64,000 bases of DNA from Hemibagrus wyckioides. Taxonomy: Eukaryota; Chordata; Actinopteri; Siluriformes; Bagridae. The notes under the pieces are model-generated. The model had not been told where the DNA came from and did not search any database. It saw nothing but the letters and a program-made list of their open reading frames with translations. The DNA lies in NCBI RefSeq assembly GCF_019097595.1, contig NC_080713.1:3553699-3617698 (forward strand). Direction: 5' to 3'. The position numbers were made by a program, and so were the translations under genes. Positions 11,352 to 23,419 of the stretch are shown piece after piece (the first letter of the stretch is position 1; every line of letters begins with the position of its first letter).

Positions 11352-11408
<57 letters not shown>
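11141..11408. repeat. GT/TA and GA microsatellites
   Basis: A GT tract with a central TATATATA lies at 11141-11205, and (GA)27 lies at 11354-11408. Unique sequence separates them. Confidence 0.95.
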
Positions 11409-11410
<2 letters not shown>

Positions 11411-12011
11411 AAAAGACAACATGTTTAAATCACCTCCTCTGACACGGACCACCTGGCGCCTGACATACAGCTGTAGCGAAGAAGACATGGCAGGAGCAAC
11501 CAATTCAACCCACTGCCTTCTCTTCGCTCTGTCATTAATAAACATCTGGATTGAGAAAGAGTTTGTTCTGTTTCTAATTTTACAGATGTTTGGGTGAAAT
11601 GTTGTAACACGTCGTTAAATCCACTTTCAAGCCTGAAACCTTCGGAGATGTGACGGCACAAGCGTCTCTCCGACCGTATGATGTGACGCGCTCGTTATTA
11701 AAAGGGTGGCTATGTGCTAGTCAGATGTTCGCGTGGTAAGCTAGTCCGCTAGGAGCTAGCCAGGGTTAGATGCCTGATAAACAAAATAGCGGCTGCTGGG
11801 GTGTAGTCTGAGGTTTGGCGTGTTTTTGTTGACAAACGTTATCGAGTAAATAAAGACAAACAGTTAACTAAGTAGCTAGGGCAGATATGGAGGCATTTCT
11901 CATTTGCATATCATGAATATTTATAGTTGAGGGAAATGTTTGTTTACAGATTTACCTGTACAAAAATATGACATGTCTGGGGATATTATTGATTCTAGAT
12001 GAAAAACTTAT
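11409..12011. other. unique sequence with octamer motif
   Basis: Unique sequence, AGCTAG-rich at 11730-11770. A perfect POU octamer ATTTGCAT sits at 11902-11909 beside TCATGAATATTTAT. No gene is seen; the overlapping minus frames near 11425-11661 have no family. Confidence 0.4.
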
Positions 12012-12015
12012 TAGT

Positions 12016-12070
<55 letters not shown>

Positions 12071-12192
12071 AAAGAAAGATAAAGAGAGTGAGAGAATGAG
12101 AAAGAGTGAGAGTGAGAGTGAGAGAGACAGACAGGGGGAGACAGACAGACAAAGAGACAGACAGGAAGAAAAAGAGAGAGAGACAAACAGAA

Positions 12193-12279
<87 letters not shown>

Positions 12280-12317
12280 CATGAAGAAAGAGAGAGAGAG
12301 AGAGACAGACAGACAGG

Positions 12318-12348
<31 letters not shown>

Positions 12349-12413
12349 GGAGAGAGAGAGAGAGAGAGAGACAGACATACAGGAAGAAAAAGAGTGAGAG
12401 AGACAGACAGACA

Positions 12414-12468
<55 letters not shown>

Positions 12469-12620
12469 TGAGAAAGAGAGAAAGACAGACAGACATACAG
12501 GAAGAAAAAGAGTGAGAGAGACAGACAGACAAGGAGAGAGAGAGAGAGAGAGAGGCAAAGACAGACAGATAGACAGAGAGAGAGAGACAGAGACAGAGAA
12601 AGAGAGAGAGACAGGAGCCA
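12012..12620. repeat. GT, GA, GACA and GATA composite satellite
   Basis: (GT)n at 12014-12040 passes into a purine-rich array of GAGA, GACA and GATA. A block around ACATACAGGAAGAAAAAGAG occurs at about 12375 and 12492, so about 117 bp is duplicated. The three long minus-strand Ser-Leu frames (up to 228 residues) are repeat read-through. Confidence 0.95.
12233..12279. repeat. (GATA)n next to (GACA)n
   Basis: About eleven GATA units directly follow about six GACA units, the combination known as Bkm-type repeats. Confidence 0.9.
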
Positions 12621-12689
12621 GTCCGGCGGGACGACCACAGAAATTTGACTCCGCTTCCTGAGTCAGGAAGAAACACAGCAGTGATTCTA

Positions 12690-12766
12690 ATAGTGTGTTT
12701 TAGTGTGTGTGTTTTTAGTGTGTGTGTGTGTGTATGTTTTAGTGTGTGTGTGTGTGTGTGTGTGTA
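12690..12766. repeat. GT microsatellite
   Basis: Interrupted GT tract with a repeated TTTTAGTGTGTGTG motif. Confidence 0.9.
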
Positions 12767-13230
12767 CTAACACACATCTAAATTAGTTTTTTCTCAGTAA
12801 CGTAGGTATAATCATCACAGGTTCAGATGTCTGTTACATAGACGGGTAAATATCCCGAGTGAAGAGGTTTAGTGAGATTGACAGCAAATGGGATTAAACT
12901 CGCACTTCCTCTGAGCTCGGCCCGGACTGACCGCCGGCCACCACGCAGATCTGCTTTACACACAACCACACGCCAATCAGCTGGAAACCAGTTGCTAAGT
13001 GCTGAAAATACATGACAAGATCCCAAACTACAGCGCATCATGGATACCTTCAGTCTCCTCTAGTCTCATGTCCTGATCATATGAAGCTGAAGTCTTTTGG
13101 GTTTGTATGGAATAAATGTGTAACACCAGGATTTTTAAATACACACACACATGATGGATACACACTTTACATTTCTTCACCTTGGTGTAAAGCCTGGGGA
13201 CAAACTGACCACAAAGCAACTTAGTTAAAT
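12767..13230. other. unique sequence, no gene seen
   Basis: Unique sequence without a recognised element. Confidence 0.4.
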
Positions 13231-13594
<364 letters not shown>

Positions 13595-14049
13595 CCTGGA
13601 CGGTGTCTGTTCTTGAGAAAGGTCAGCAGCGATGTTTTATGATCATGTTACCAGAAATCGAGTCATCTGTGTCCCGGTGTGTCCTGAGTCATAAGCAGTG
13701 TCCACTCTAAAGTGATTCACTTCACATTCAGAGCTAGAGAGCTGATTGAGACACAGGCGTAGATTCCACCAACAGAATGAACCTTTGAACACCATCGAAA
13801 TGAACTCTCTGCATGGTCTCAACAGAGGAGAACCCGACAGAATATACCAGAAATGGATTTAAGCACATGGCTTCGATATTTTTTGACAAAACAGTGTTAT
13901 CTCAGCTAAACTATTATCTAGTTATTTTAGAAAGAAACACTCTAGCTTTTATACTAAAATATGTCTTATGGAATACAGCTGCTGTGTTATCACAGAGTTT
14001 AATTCAAAACTGATGGACTACAGGAAGAAGTCTGATGTTGGACATCTGC
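13595..14049. other. unique sequence, no gene seen
   Basis: Unique sequence. The part at 13850-14010 is AT-rich. No recognised element. Confidence 0.4.
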
Positions 14050-15186
14050 AGTGTCAATCAAATGGTTCCTTCTTGTGAAAGTAGACAGATCTTGGTCAGG
14101 GTCAGTGTTGAAAAGTGCCAGACTCTCTCTCTATAGCGAAAGCCTAGACCGAGCAGCGTGTACTTTCCGTACGAATCCCGGATTTCCAGGCCATGTTGAT
14201 CTCCTCGTCCGATTCTTTCAGTAGCATCCAGCTGCCCACTGGACCGTAAACAAGACAAGACCTGACACTCAGAATGCTTCGGAAAAAGCTTGGCTTTAAA
14301 GCAAGGAAATAAACAGCAGCATGAGTGTCTCCTGGCCCCGAGGTCAAGCCTTGCCGATTTCATTCAAACTCACCACACTATTAACCTGCTCGCATTTCTC
14401 CAGCCCATGTCTCACAGACGCATTTCAGTAACGCAGCACAGGATACGGTTTCACACGCGAGAAGCGGCTAAGCGCAAACCATTTCCTCTTACAACCGCTC
14501 GCTTCAGTTATTACGCAAATTCACGAGCAGGGTCGTTTGAGGAGAAGGTCTGCATAAGACTTTTTACACTTTTGGGTATATTGAGGACAGAGAAAAAGTG
14601 TGATATTTCACAGAAAAGTTCTCTGTCAAATCCTCAGCACTCCGCTTGGCAGGACGCGATCGGCTCTGGACGCTGAAACTCACGAAAGTTGGCGCTGGAC
14701 GCTGCCAAGTTCCATTAACAGAGGCTCGTTACGGGCAGACAGAAATCGATCGAGAAAAGTATTTAAGAAGAAATTACGACGGAGGTTTAATGTTCACGGG
14801 TGAAGACCAGCACCGGAGTGTGTGACATGCCGTGAAGGCTCCATTCACCGGCTCCATTCAACGGCTCCATTCACTGTCTCAAGGCCTTCGAACCCAAAGA
14901 TGGCGCTGTGTTTGTGTTTCGTCTCACCTCAACAGGTCTGACCCGGATCGCTTTGTCTGAGAGTCTGACCACAGGTGGAAGGCAACACATTCCGTCTTGT
15001 GCCAAGTGGCGGTTAACGGAGCGGACGAATCTAACCCGCAGCCTGCGGGATCGCGTTCATCATCTCAGCTTAGCTGCTCGCGTTCCTCTCTCATGCTTTT
15101 ACTATTCAAACGGAGTCGACCTTCCTGGACGTCTCCTAATTTGTCCATTCTCTTTATCCACTGTGAAAGCAATATCTCCAGTTTAA
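14050..15186. other. CpG-richer unique segment, possible coding or regulatory pieces
   Basis: Higher GC than its surroundings. On the minus strand a 67-residue frame (14144-14347) contains VYGPVGSWMLLKESDEEINM with codon-like composition, but it has no recognised domain and a second frame across it is also open. A small tandem repeat CGGCTCCATTCA occurs at 14838-14875. I cannot name a gene here. Confidence 0.3.
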
Positions 15187-15553
15187 GATCCACATTTGGC
15201 AGACGCCCTTATCCAGGGTGACTTACATTTATATCTCAATTCATACAGCTGAGCAAATGAAGAGGGATGTGGTAGCTTAGTGGTCAAGGTGTTGGATCAG
15301 AAGGTTGTGAGTTCAAATCTCAGGTCCACCAAATTTCCCCTGCTGGGCGCCTGAGCAAGGCTGTTAGCCCTCAGGCAATCAGTTGTATAAAATAAGATAA
15401 AATGTAAGTCGCTCTGGATAAAGCCATCTTCCAAATACCAGTGATGCAAATGTTGAAGGTTAAGGGCTTTGCTAAGGTGGCCAGCAGTGCCAGCTTGTTG
15501 GACCTGGGTTCTTGTGATCAGTAGTCCAACATCTTAACCACTAAAGTTCCACC
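15187..15553 (-). mobile_element. tRNA-derived SINE interrupted by another SINE
   Basis: The tail, read in reverse complement as GTAAGTCACCCTGGATAAGG, lies at about 15192-15230. The body and head (AGGTCCAACAAGCTGGC and TTAGTGGTTAAGATGTTGG) lie at about 15453-15553. The two parts join in the right order once the plus-strand SINE at 15260-15445 is removed. Confidence 0.8.
15260..15445 (+). mobile_element. tRNA-derived SINE nested in an inverted copy
   Basis: Head GATGTGGTAGCTTAGTGG (A-box-like TAGCTTAGTGG), B-box-like GTGAGTTCAAATC, AGGTCCACCAAA, GAGCAAGGCTGTTAGCCC, then tail GTAAGTCGCTCTGGATAAAG. It is flanked by a 7-bp direct repeat GCAAATG at 15253-15259 and 15446-15452, a likely target-site duplication. 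Confidence 0.85.
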
Positions 15554-16500
15554 TGCTCAAAACCTACAAATGAAACATGAAGGAAGTTTTGCTTATGACT
15601 AGCTGTTTGGAAATAAACTAGAGATGTAAAGGTAACACACGTTAAATATATTTCCCTGTGTCATTATAAACTAAACAGAATCCTGGGTTTATGTAGTTTC
15701 ACACTGCTCATACCTGGGATTAACATTCAATCCTGGCACTTCATAATCTGACCTTTCACACTCTACATTCCTAAACCCGGGATTCTTCTTCTTTTCTTGT
15801 TGTGTAGTTCTCATCAGATCGTTCCTTCATCGAAATCCATCTAACACTAAGTGTAATTCCGCCTTGCTACAGCGCACACTTCCATGATGTTTCACGTTTT
15901 TCCGGCTTGACTTTATCAGCCGAGTCTATCTTCTCAATGTAATGGAATTATTAGCATCATCGCGCTGAATTCTTGATGATCCCGGTCATGCTGACGGTAG
16001 CTCGATGTTTGTGTACTATCTGGAGGTGAAGCCAGCGAGGAAAGCTGTAAAAGTTTTATGATGTCCAGTATAAATCAGTTTTTAGAGTTACTGTAGGACA
16101 GAAAGCATGACTCATACTCATAGGGAGGTGTGTGATTTGTTTTTCCGGCATAAAAACCTCTCAGCTCTCACTCATGACACGGTTTTACAAGCATTCTCTC
16201 GTTAAAAGAAAAGATCTACATGAACTGAATAAATAATGTTCCAATGTTCTAAGATAAATATACGACCTGTATGTAAGATGAAGTGCTAAGGTTAAAGTTA
16301 ATCTGAAGCCTGATGAAGAAAGTTCGACGGTTTTTTTTGGTTGGTTTGATGAATGAGAGTGAACAATGGCTTGTTTAGTCTGTACAAGTGCCTCATTGTG
16401 ACTATTTAGTGCCTTTGAGTATTTGTTAGAGGGACTTCAATGTTAACTATGTATTGTTTGCTTATGTCTGGATGAAGTGACAGCGGTGGCACTTGTGTGA
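15554..16500. other. mostly unique sequence with one dispersed-repeat-like stretch
   Basis: At about 15660-15790 CCTGGGTTT, TTTCACACTGC, CCTGGGATTAA and AACCCGGGATT form an internally repetitive block that resembles a non-autonomous DNA element common in otophysan fish (from memory). The rest is unique and I see no gene. Confidence 0.4.
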
Positions 16501-17345
16501 TTGTGACGATCGTCAGGAGTCTGCTTCGTCTACCAAAAAAAAATGGACCATTAAGTAAATCTAAATTAATATTATTAATTAATAACTGTGCAGTGATGGA
16601 AAGAAATTCTTTTTTATTATTAATAAAATTTATTTCTTTTTATTTATTATTTAATTTATTTTTTTATTCTTTTTTTATTATATCTTTCCTCTAAAAATAT
16701 GAAATAAAGACTAACGTGAAGCCAGAATTGATCATTTACTCTAATGCCCAGAATTTTATTTATTTTTTTACCACAATTTTGCCACCAAAATCACTACAAA
16801 TTTGTATTTATTTTAAATGAAAAACTAAATGTAAATGTACTTCTTATCCTGTTCTAGTTACATTTATTGCACTGGAATGTTACTTAGTTCCTTTTTTAAT
16901 TACATTCTGAAATTAATAATGAAAACGTTGATCATTTTAGTGTAGAACTCATGTATAAAGTATTAAATAAAGAACTGTACTGTTGCATATGCAATAAAAA
17001 CACTACAGGACATTATTATTAAAATAAAATATTTAGAATAAAAAATAATGTCACTATTATTTTTAAAAAATAATGAAATTAATTAATAATAAATAAAGAA
17101 CTGTACTGTTGCATATGCAATAAAAACACTACAGGAGGTTATTACTAAAATAAAATATTTAGAATAAAAAATAATGTCACTATTATTTAAATAAAATAAA
17201 ATTAAATAAAGTAAAATTCAATTAAATTAATAATAAATAATGAACTGTACTGTAAAATATTTAGAATAAAATAAAATTAAAATAAAAACTATTATTTAAA
17301 TGAATTACATTAAATTTAATTAAATTACATTTATTTTTAATTTTG
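16500..17345. repeat. AT-rich sequence with about 126-bp tandem units
   Basis: AATAAAGAACTGTACTG begins at about 16966 and again at about 17092. Both copies continue through TTGCATATGCAA, AACACTACAGGA and AATATTTAGAATAAAA. A shorter third copy starts near 17232 and lacks the palindrome. The flanks are TTTATT-rich. Confidence 0.75.
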
Positions 17346-17520
17346 CAGCATAGTGATATTTCACTATAATGGCAAAACGTTTTATAACACAAGAATGTCG
17401 TCACTGAATTCACTGTAGTTAAGTTCCAATTCAATTATTTTCAATTCTTGGTTTTTCTTTGTTTAAGTAATTTTGAAGTATAATTAAACTATTTGTTTTT
17501 TGGTCATTTTAGTGTGGTCA

Positions 17521-17697
17521 TTTTAGCTTGCGGACTTACTGATATACGGGAAAACCCGCGACTGAGGCGGGAGTGTGGCGTGGTTGGACGTGGCATTTGT
17601 TTTAAAAAAAAATACATATAATTTTACATTTTATATATAAAATTATAAGTTTATTGTTGCCCGATACTGGTCTGCAGCCCGGTGGTTGGGGATCCCT
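17521..17697 (-). mobile_element. hAT-type element terminal fragment
   Basis: The end of the segment, read on the minus strand, starts CAGGGATCCCCAACCACCGG and continues GCTGCAGACCAGTA. This matches the remembered CAGGGGTCCCCAACC terminus of a widespread hAT family. No transposase sequence is seen. The inner boundary is approximate. Confidence 0.6.
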
Positions 17698-18152
17698 GTA
17701 ATAAACACTCAGGCACATGACGTTATTGGATATCAATCAACTTCAGGTCGCTTCTTCCTGTTTTTTCTTTCCCACAAACGTGATCTTTCGAGACATTGTT
17801 CCCGAGCACAAGTCACTCGTTCATTTCTCTTCATTCACTCAAATAAAAAATGTCATGTACGAGTCATGTTAGATAAACATCCATTTTAACAGCCACCATT
17901 TAGTCAGATAACAGTCTCTTGTGTTCAAAGAGCCTCTTTGTAGATAGTTAAGTAACCAGGAATCACAAAACAATGCCAAAGGGGAACCATTACTCCGTCT
18001 GTGCCCTGACAATTTTCCTCGATTTGGCTCTTTTATAAAATTAAAGTGTGTTCCCAGCCCTGGATATCTGTTTATTTCCAGTGCTGTGGTCCTAAGCCTT
18101 GAGAAGAATGCGAGGCATGATGACGCATGATGCTCGGTCTGATAAGGAGGAG

Positions 18153-18188
<36 letters not shown>

Positions 18189-18479
18189 TAAAAACGCAGA
18201 GGAAGAAGCACGCGAGGCAGCGACTTCTCCATGTTGAAAACAAACAAGCATGCATGTTCTAAGTGCCCTCATTAGTGTTGGAGGGGGTTTTTTTTCTCCC
18301 CCTCTACAATCATCATGTGTGTGGTCGTCTGAATATCTGCTTCTCTTTGATTCATTTGTCTTCTATGCGAAACTGGATAAAGTATTTCAAACATGCATGT
18401 GTGTGTGTGTGTGTGTGTGAGAGCACATGTTTGTGAGCAGCGCAGGGAGTTAGTCGGTGTGGTTAGCTCCCTGATTGCC
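17698..18479. other. unique sequence with two GT microsatellites
   Basis: (GT)15 lies at 18157-18186 and a GT tract at 18397-18419. The rest is unique non-coding sequence. The 128-residue minus frame contains the CA repeat and no domain. Confidence 0.5.
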
Positions 18480-19200
18480 GGTGCTCGGCTCCCCACATGA
18501 AAGCAGGCCTCCTCCTCAGGGGAAGGGATTCCTGGCTACTCTGCAAATGAGGAATAAAAGGGATGGGGTTTTAGGGAGGAGGAGGAAGAGGAGGAAGGAG
18601 AGGGGGTGGGATAGACGAGTTAATACGAGAGGGAGCGGTCGCGATCTGACTCCCAGGCCCTTCCTGGCGCTCATCCAAACCGTAACACGTTGCAGAGTGA
18701 AGACTAGACAATCTCTGCACCTAGTCCACTCCTTCAGGTTCTCACTCCTGCCCCTTCTTCTTTTGGTTAATTGAGAAGACAAATGAATCTTTCAGTGGCC
18801 ACTACAGCGCTGCTATACATCAGTCACGACAATGTTAGCTTTATTAAGGAGGTCTGGCGCTGAGCTGAGCCATATGTTAGCCTCTGCCCCCTAAGCACGC
18901 ACAGCCTCACCTCCACACCGGCGTAATAGCCAGAGTAATTGCCCGCCGTTTTATTATTAAATGTAATTTGCGCTCTAATGGAATCGGTTCAACGGTCTTC
19001 TTGTCTTCGCTGGACCCGACGCACCGCTCCGGGAACACGTGGCAGGAAGTAATTACGCGAGAATTTTGTATTACCTTCATGTTTTATTATATAACGTCAT
19101 TAGGATACATGACAAATTCATGTAATGAGCCGAGACTTTACATTCCACTCCATCATCCTGATCTACAGACTGGGAAATTAACGCTTAGTGCGCATACACT
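18480..19200. other. candidate conserved non-coding segment
   Basis: A polypurine patch (18570-18615) is followed by unique sequence. From 18830 to 19060 it has GCGTAATAGCCAGAGTAATT and TTATTATTAAATGTAATTTG, which are homeodomain-like cores in a balanced background with no coding signal. The enhancer call is inference. Confidence 0.3.
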
Positions 19201-19201
19201 T

Positions 19202-19251
19202 TTTACTCTCACACACAAACACACACACACACACACACACTTACTCACAAA

Positions 19252-19286
<35 letters not shown>

Positions 19287-19297
19287 TTACTCACAAA

Positions 19298-19330
<33 letters not shown>

Positions 19331-19344
19331 TTACTCACAAGCTC

Positions 19345-19379
<35 letters not shown>

Positions 19380-19552
19380 GACACCCACACACACACAGGG
19401 TCAAAATCTTTCTTTCACACACACACACACACACACAGTTACAAACTCTCTCTCTCTCACACACACACACATGATCACAAGCTCTCTCGCAAAAACATAC
19501 ACACACTCACTCGCACACAAACACACACACGTACACACACACACACACACAA

Positions 19553-19610
<58 letters not shown>

Positions 19611-19710
19611 GTGGACACACACAAAGTCAAAAACTCTCTCATACAAACACACACACACTTACTAACAAACTCCCTCTGACTCACACACTCACACACACAC
19701 ACATACTGAT

Positions 19711-19744
<34 letters not shown>

Positions 19745-19836
19745 GCACACACACACACACACAATCACAAACTCTTTCTCTCTCTCTCCCTCTCTCATTC
19801 TATCTCTCTCTCCCTCACACACACACACTTTCACTC
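19202..19836. repeat. CA/CT compound minisatellite
   Basis: Units of CA run, ACTTACTCACAAACTC spacer and CT run (about 50-60 bp) are repeated about ten times with variation. All long frames in both directions are artefacts. Confidence 0.95.
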
Positions 19837-20770
19837 ATTATAATATTATAATTATTTATTATGTATACACATTCAGGAACAGTTACCTGAGTAAAATGAG
19901 TGAAACAGGAAATAAATAGCTTGCAAATGCACCTTAAAAGTCTACAGACATCAGCCATGTGTGCTAGAACGCTGCTTATAACCTAGCAAGAAAGCTAGCT
20001 CTCTCTAGAATTGCAGCTAATTCTTGCTAATGAATCCTACTATGCTAATGAGCGCTGGTGTGCTAACTATGCATGAAGAAAAGCAAATGTAGCAAAGCTA
20101 ACAAAATCAATTCAGGTAGACCAAACAGATATCGCTGGATTAATGAGCTAAAAGTGTCACTAAAATTAGCTCAATTAGCTCACTCAGGTAATGCTGCTAA
20201 TGTTGCCGCTGTTTTCAGTGCTCATGAAGGACAAACTTGGCCAAATTCATGCTAAGTGCTTTGTCTTTGTGAGAAAATAAAACATACTTTTCTTCAGAAA
20301 TAATAATAGTTCTAACAACTTGTGAGCTAGTGTTGAGTAACCAGCTAGCTAGCTAGGTTTGCTCAGTGTTGTTACATTAACTAGGCAAACCTCTTCTTGT
20401 AAGCTAGCTAGCAAGCGAAATGAGCTAACTCTAAAGTACTTCAAGCTACTGAATGATGGTTGTACTTCAGACTAGCTCACAGGCTATGAGTACGAGACTA
20501 AATAAAACATAGCTGCTAATTAGAATAACTTAAGATAATGATACCTGTTGCTGTAAATAAACACACTAATTGGGCCTGATGCTAACTAATAATAAATCAT
20601 GTTCAACTAGCACATTTTGTTCTCTTGTAATGTTGCTAATATAATGAGCTGGGCTTGGAAAAGCTAGGCTAATAACATTATAATGTTAATTGTGTTATGT
20701 ATGTACCTGAGGTTAGCTAGCAAACAAATGATTCTAGCGTTTTGTTTTGTATTTTCTAACAACAGCTCCA
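19837..20770. other. AGCTA/GCTAAT-rich sequence
   Basis: Degenerate recurrence of GCTAAT, GCTAGC and AGCTAG without fixed spacing, similar in flavour to the ordered repeat at 50981-51900. No gene is seen; the short frame at 20073-20255 is unremarkable. Confidence 0.5.
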
Positions 20771-21396
20771 TTTTTACCCGTCGCCCCTTTAATTCTGAAC
20801 GTTAGCCTAGCTTGTGCATGTTTTCGTCTTGTCTAGCTGTAATCAGACGAGTGGGAGAGGGAGAAATACGGAGAAATAAGGCTAAGATTTATGGATGGAT
20901 GCTGAAGTCAGCATGCTCTTATCGTAATCTTTAAGCCTGAAAAAGCAACAGTGTGGTCACCAGGCTCTCGCTCCACCCATCCATCCAGCCTTGTTCAAAC
21001 AGTCCAGATAACATCTGCCTTCAACATGAGCTTCTCTGTTACCACAACATTCAGTCTCCTGGATAAAACTTCACTCCTCCTGACAACAGCAGCTCAGCGA
21101 ATACCACAGAGCAAGCAGGGAAGTCTTTCCAGAGACTTAGCAACCCTGAGGATTTTTTTTTGGTACATGCCTCACAATTAACTCACATTATTAGCCTAGT
21201 TTTTGCTATAAAGATATGAGTGAATGAGTTGTGCTAACCGCTAACCGTCAATTTCCCTGTCTGTACATCAGTTCGGTATATTAGCAACAGTACTAGAGTT
21301 ATCAAAGCTAGCTAAGGGTAATTATATTATACTTTAATTATACTTCCAACAAATTCTGATAGCTGAAACTCATATAAAATCCTTCAAAAGAGGATT
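20771..21396. other. unique sequence, no gene seen
   Basis: Unique sequence. The 76-residue plus frame at 20951 has no recognised domain. Confidence 0.4.
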
Positions 21397-21566
21397 GTGG
21401 ACTGTGATAGCTTAGTGGTTAAGGCTACTGATCGGAAGGTTCAAATCCTAGGTCCACCAAGCGGCCACTGCTGGGCCCCTGAGCAAGGCCCATAACCCTG
21501 AATAAAATGAGATAAATTGTAAGTCACTCTGGATAAGAGCATTTGCCAAATGCCAGAAATGTAAAT
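21397..21566 (+). mobile_element. tRNA-derived SINE
   Basis: Head GTGATAGCTTAGTGGTTAAG (A box TAGCTTAGTGG), GGAAGGTTCAAATCC (B box), AGGTCCACCAAGCGGCCACT, GAGCAAGGCCCATAACCC, then tail GTAAGTCACTCTGGATAAGA ending in CCAAATGCC. A nearly complete copy of the family at 15260-15445. Confidence 0.85.
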
Positions 21567-22339
21567 ACTGACAGAAAGTGTTAATTATACATTAGCGTCG
21601 ATGGCAACACCGTCAAAGATATATGTTAACCAAAATGTTGACCAAAAATGTAAAAAAAATGACCGAACCAACATTTCCTGACAGAATGTGTTTTCATATC
21701 AATAAATAACGGTTATAATTTGTCCGAAAGTCGACTGAACAAGTTCCAATTGCTATGGATACACTAACGTATGCTGTCAGTTACAGAAAATGTATCGAGA
21801 GCAATCGTCTGACGGATCAGACTCGAGAATTGAATCAAAGTGTAATAAGGAGCTAATATTGTTTTGCCAGCTCATACAGCAATTCCCGATAAGATGTTTT
21901 AGTCATGGGGTTAGCATTTAGAACCGGGTTTGTTGAATAAGAATTTGCTGTATGTGGCTGGATTTTTGGCAAACTAGCATACCAAACTCAAATTTCCACA
22001 ATTTCCTCATCAGTCCAGATTGAGCAACGTCACCGGGTCATTGTTGTTTGAACACTGAAGTCCAAACAATACCACCGAAAGCCGGAGAGATGGATACAGT
22101 GTGTAAAACATTATGGAGGTCCGACGTGCCTCGAGTCACAGATTCTGCAACTGTCATGTGAATACTATAACTCCTCTGTCCTTTAACAGCCAAGGCAAGA
22201 GGTCAGCATGCTAGAGAGAAACAGAGATCCCCAGGCCATGTGAGAAAAAGTACAGAAGGATGATGCATGGATTCAGATGAAGTGCAGATTTGAAGGCAAC
22301 ACTTCTGACAAGTTTATCAGTGCTATTTTTGGAGCTGCT
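21567..22339. other. unique sequence, no gene seen
   Basis: Unique non-coding sequence with no repeat family recognised. Confidence 0.4.
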
Positions 22340-23419
22340 TCTGCTATTAAGCACGCATAAAGACAGAAGAAGCAGTGCTGCTGCTATGCATTTGTTTTTT
22401 TCTGCGATGGCTAATACTTCCTGATTGCTCTGTCCTTGCCCTGGAGAGCATGATCACTGGAGAACTGGAGTCATGGCTCCGACTGTTGCTGTGGAAGCCG
22501 GATACACCAGCACATTTGCACAAGGGCCAGAGATCTTCCAGCTATCCATGGAGGTCACTTCACCCCTCCTTATGCTCCTCATCTCTCACTCCCATCAAGC
22601 CTCCCTGGAAGTCGTTCTATTTCTCAGTCCCTTTTAATTTCTCCTCCCCCTTCCATATCTGTCCGTCTTCTCCTCGTTTCCTTCTTCTTAATTTCTACAG
22701 AGCCTGTGACGCTGGTCTGAGCGTCGTGGGAAGCGGGACAGGGGTTTTTCTGAGTAGCTCATAAAAAGACCCCATGCCTGCTCATCTCAGCGTCTCCGTT
22801 GCATCCAGCATGCCGATGCTCTGAGACGGACAATCCCTCTCATGTTGCGCCAAGCCGGAGAAATTATGCATTCTGCTTTTGTTTTTTTGTGTGTTTTTTT
22901 TGTTGTTTTCTCACAGCAGCCTCCTAGCAACACATTTCCCCGAAAGCCTCCGACTGAAGTATTCTCTGGAGATGCTTCAACTGAGGACAAGCACCACACG
23001 CCCACTCCTTGGAGTTCCTTAGAGGTCATATTTTGCTACACTGCTAAAGTGAAACAGCACAGGCGCAGAAATGTTCAGGACTGCAATGTGGCAGGCAATG
23101 CAGGCAAGTCCAGTGATTGTAGGGTGAAGTCCAAGCCAAATTTGGTCATGCTAATCTACTCGGCTCAGAGGGTCAGAAAGACAGAGTTGTGGGTACACCC
23201 ATCTTCTCAGGAGGACGCAGCTGGGAGAGTTAATGAAGACATGTAGTGATGACATTGTCAAGAACCAAGCCACCACAATTTGTCTGGGATTCTTGACCAA
23301 GAACCCAATGGTTCTGTTCGTCTCCTACTGTGTTCCCCAGTGTACCCCTAAAGCTGTCAGAGTCTCCCAAGTCTGAGCATGCTGACATTTAGTTTTTACA
23401 CTAGAAAAACTTTGAGGCT
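22340..23419. other. unique sequence with two long but unconvincing frames
   Basis: Plus frames at 22375-22764 (129 residues) and 22842-23246 (134 residues) are open. The second begins with a hydrophobic stretch (FVFLCVFFVVF) produced by a T-rich run. Neither shows a domain, splice context or codon bias, so I treat both as chance frames in conserved-looking unique DNA. Confidence 0.35.

Noticed and set aside
11952..12676. Three overlapping minus-strand frames of 187-228 residues
   Set aside because: Read-through of GA/GACA/GATA repeats with no conserved protein pattern.
22375..22764. 129-residue plus-strand frame
   Set aside because: No recognisable family; probably open by chance in GC-balanced non-coding DNA.
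22842..23246. Possible secreted protein with signal peptide
   Set aside because: The hydrophobic N-terminus comes from a T/G-rich run (TTTTTTTGTTG); no domain, splice context or codon bias follows.
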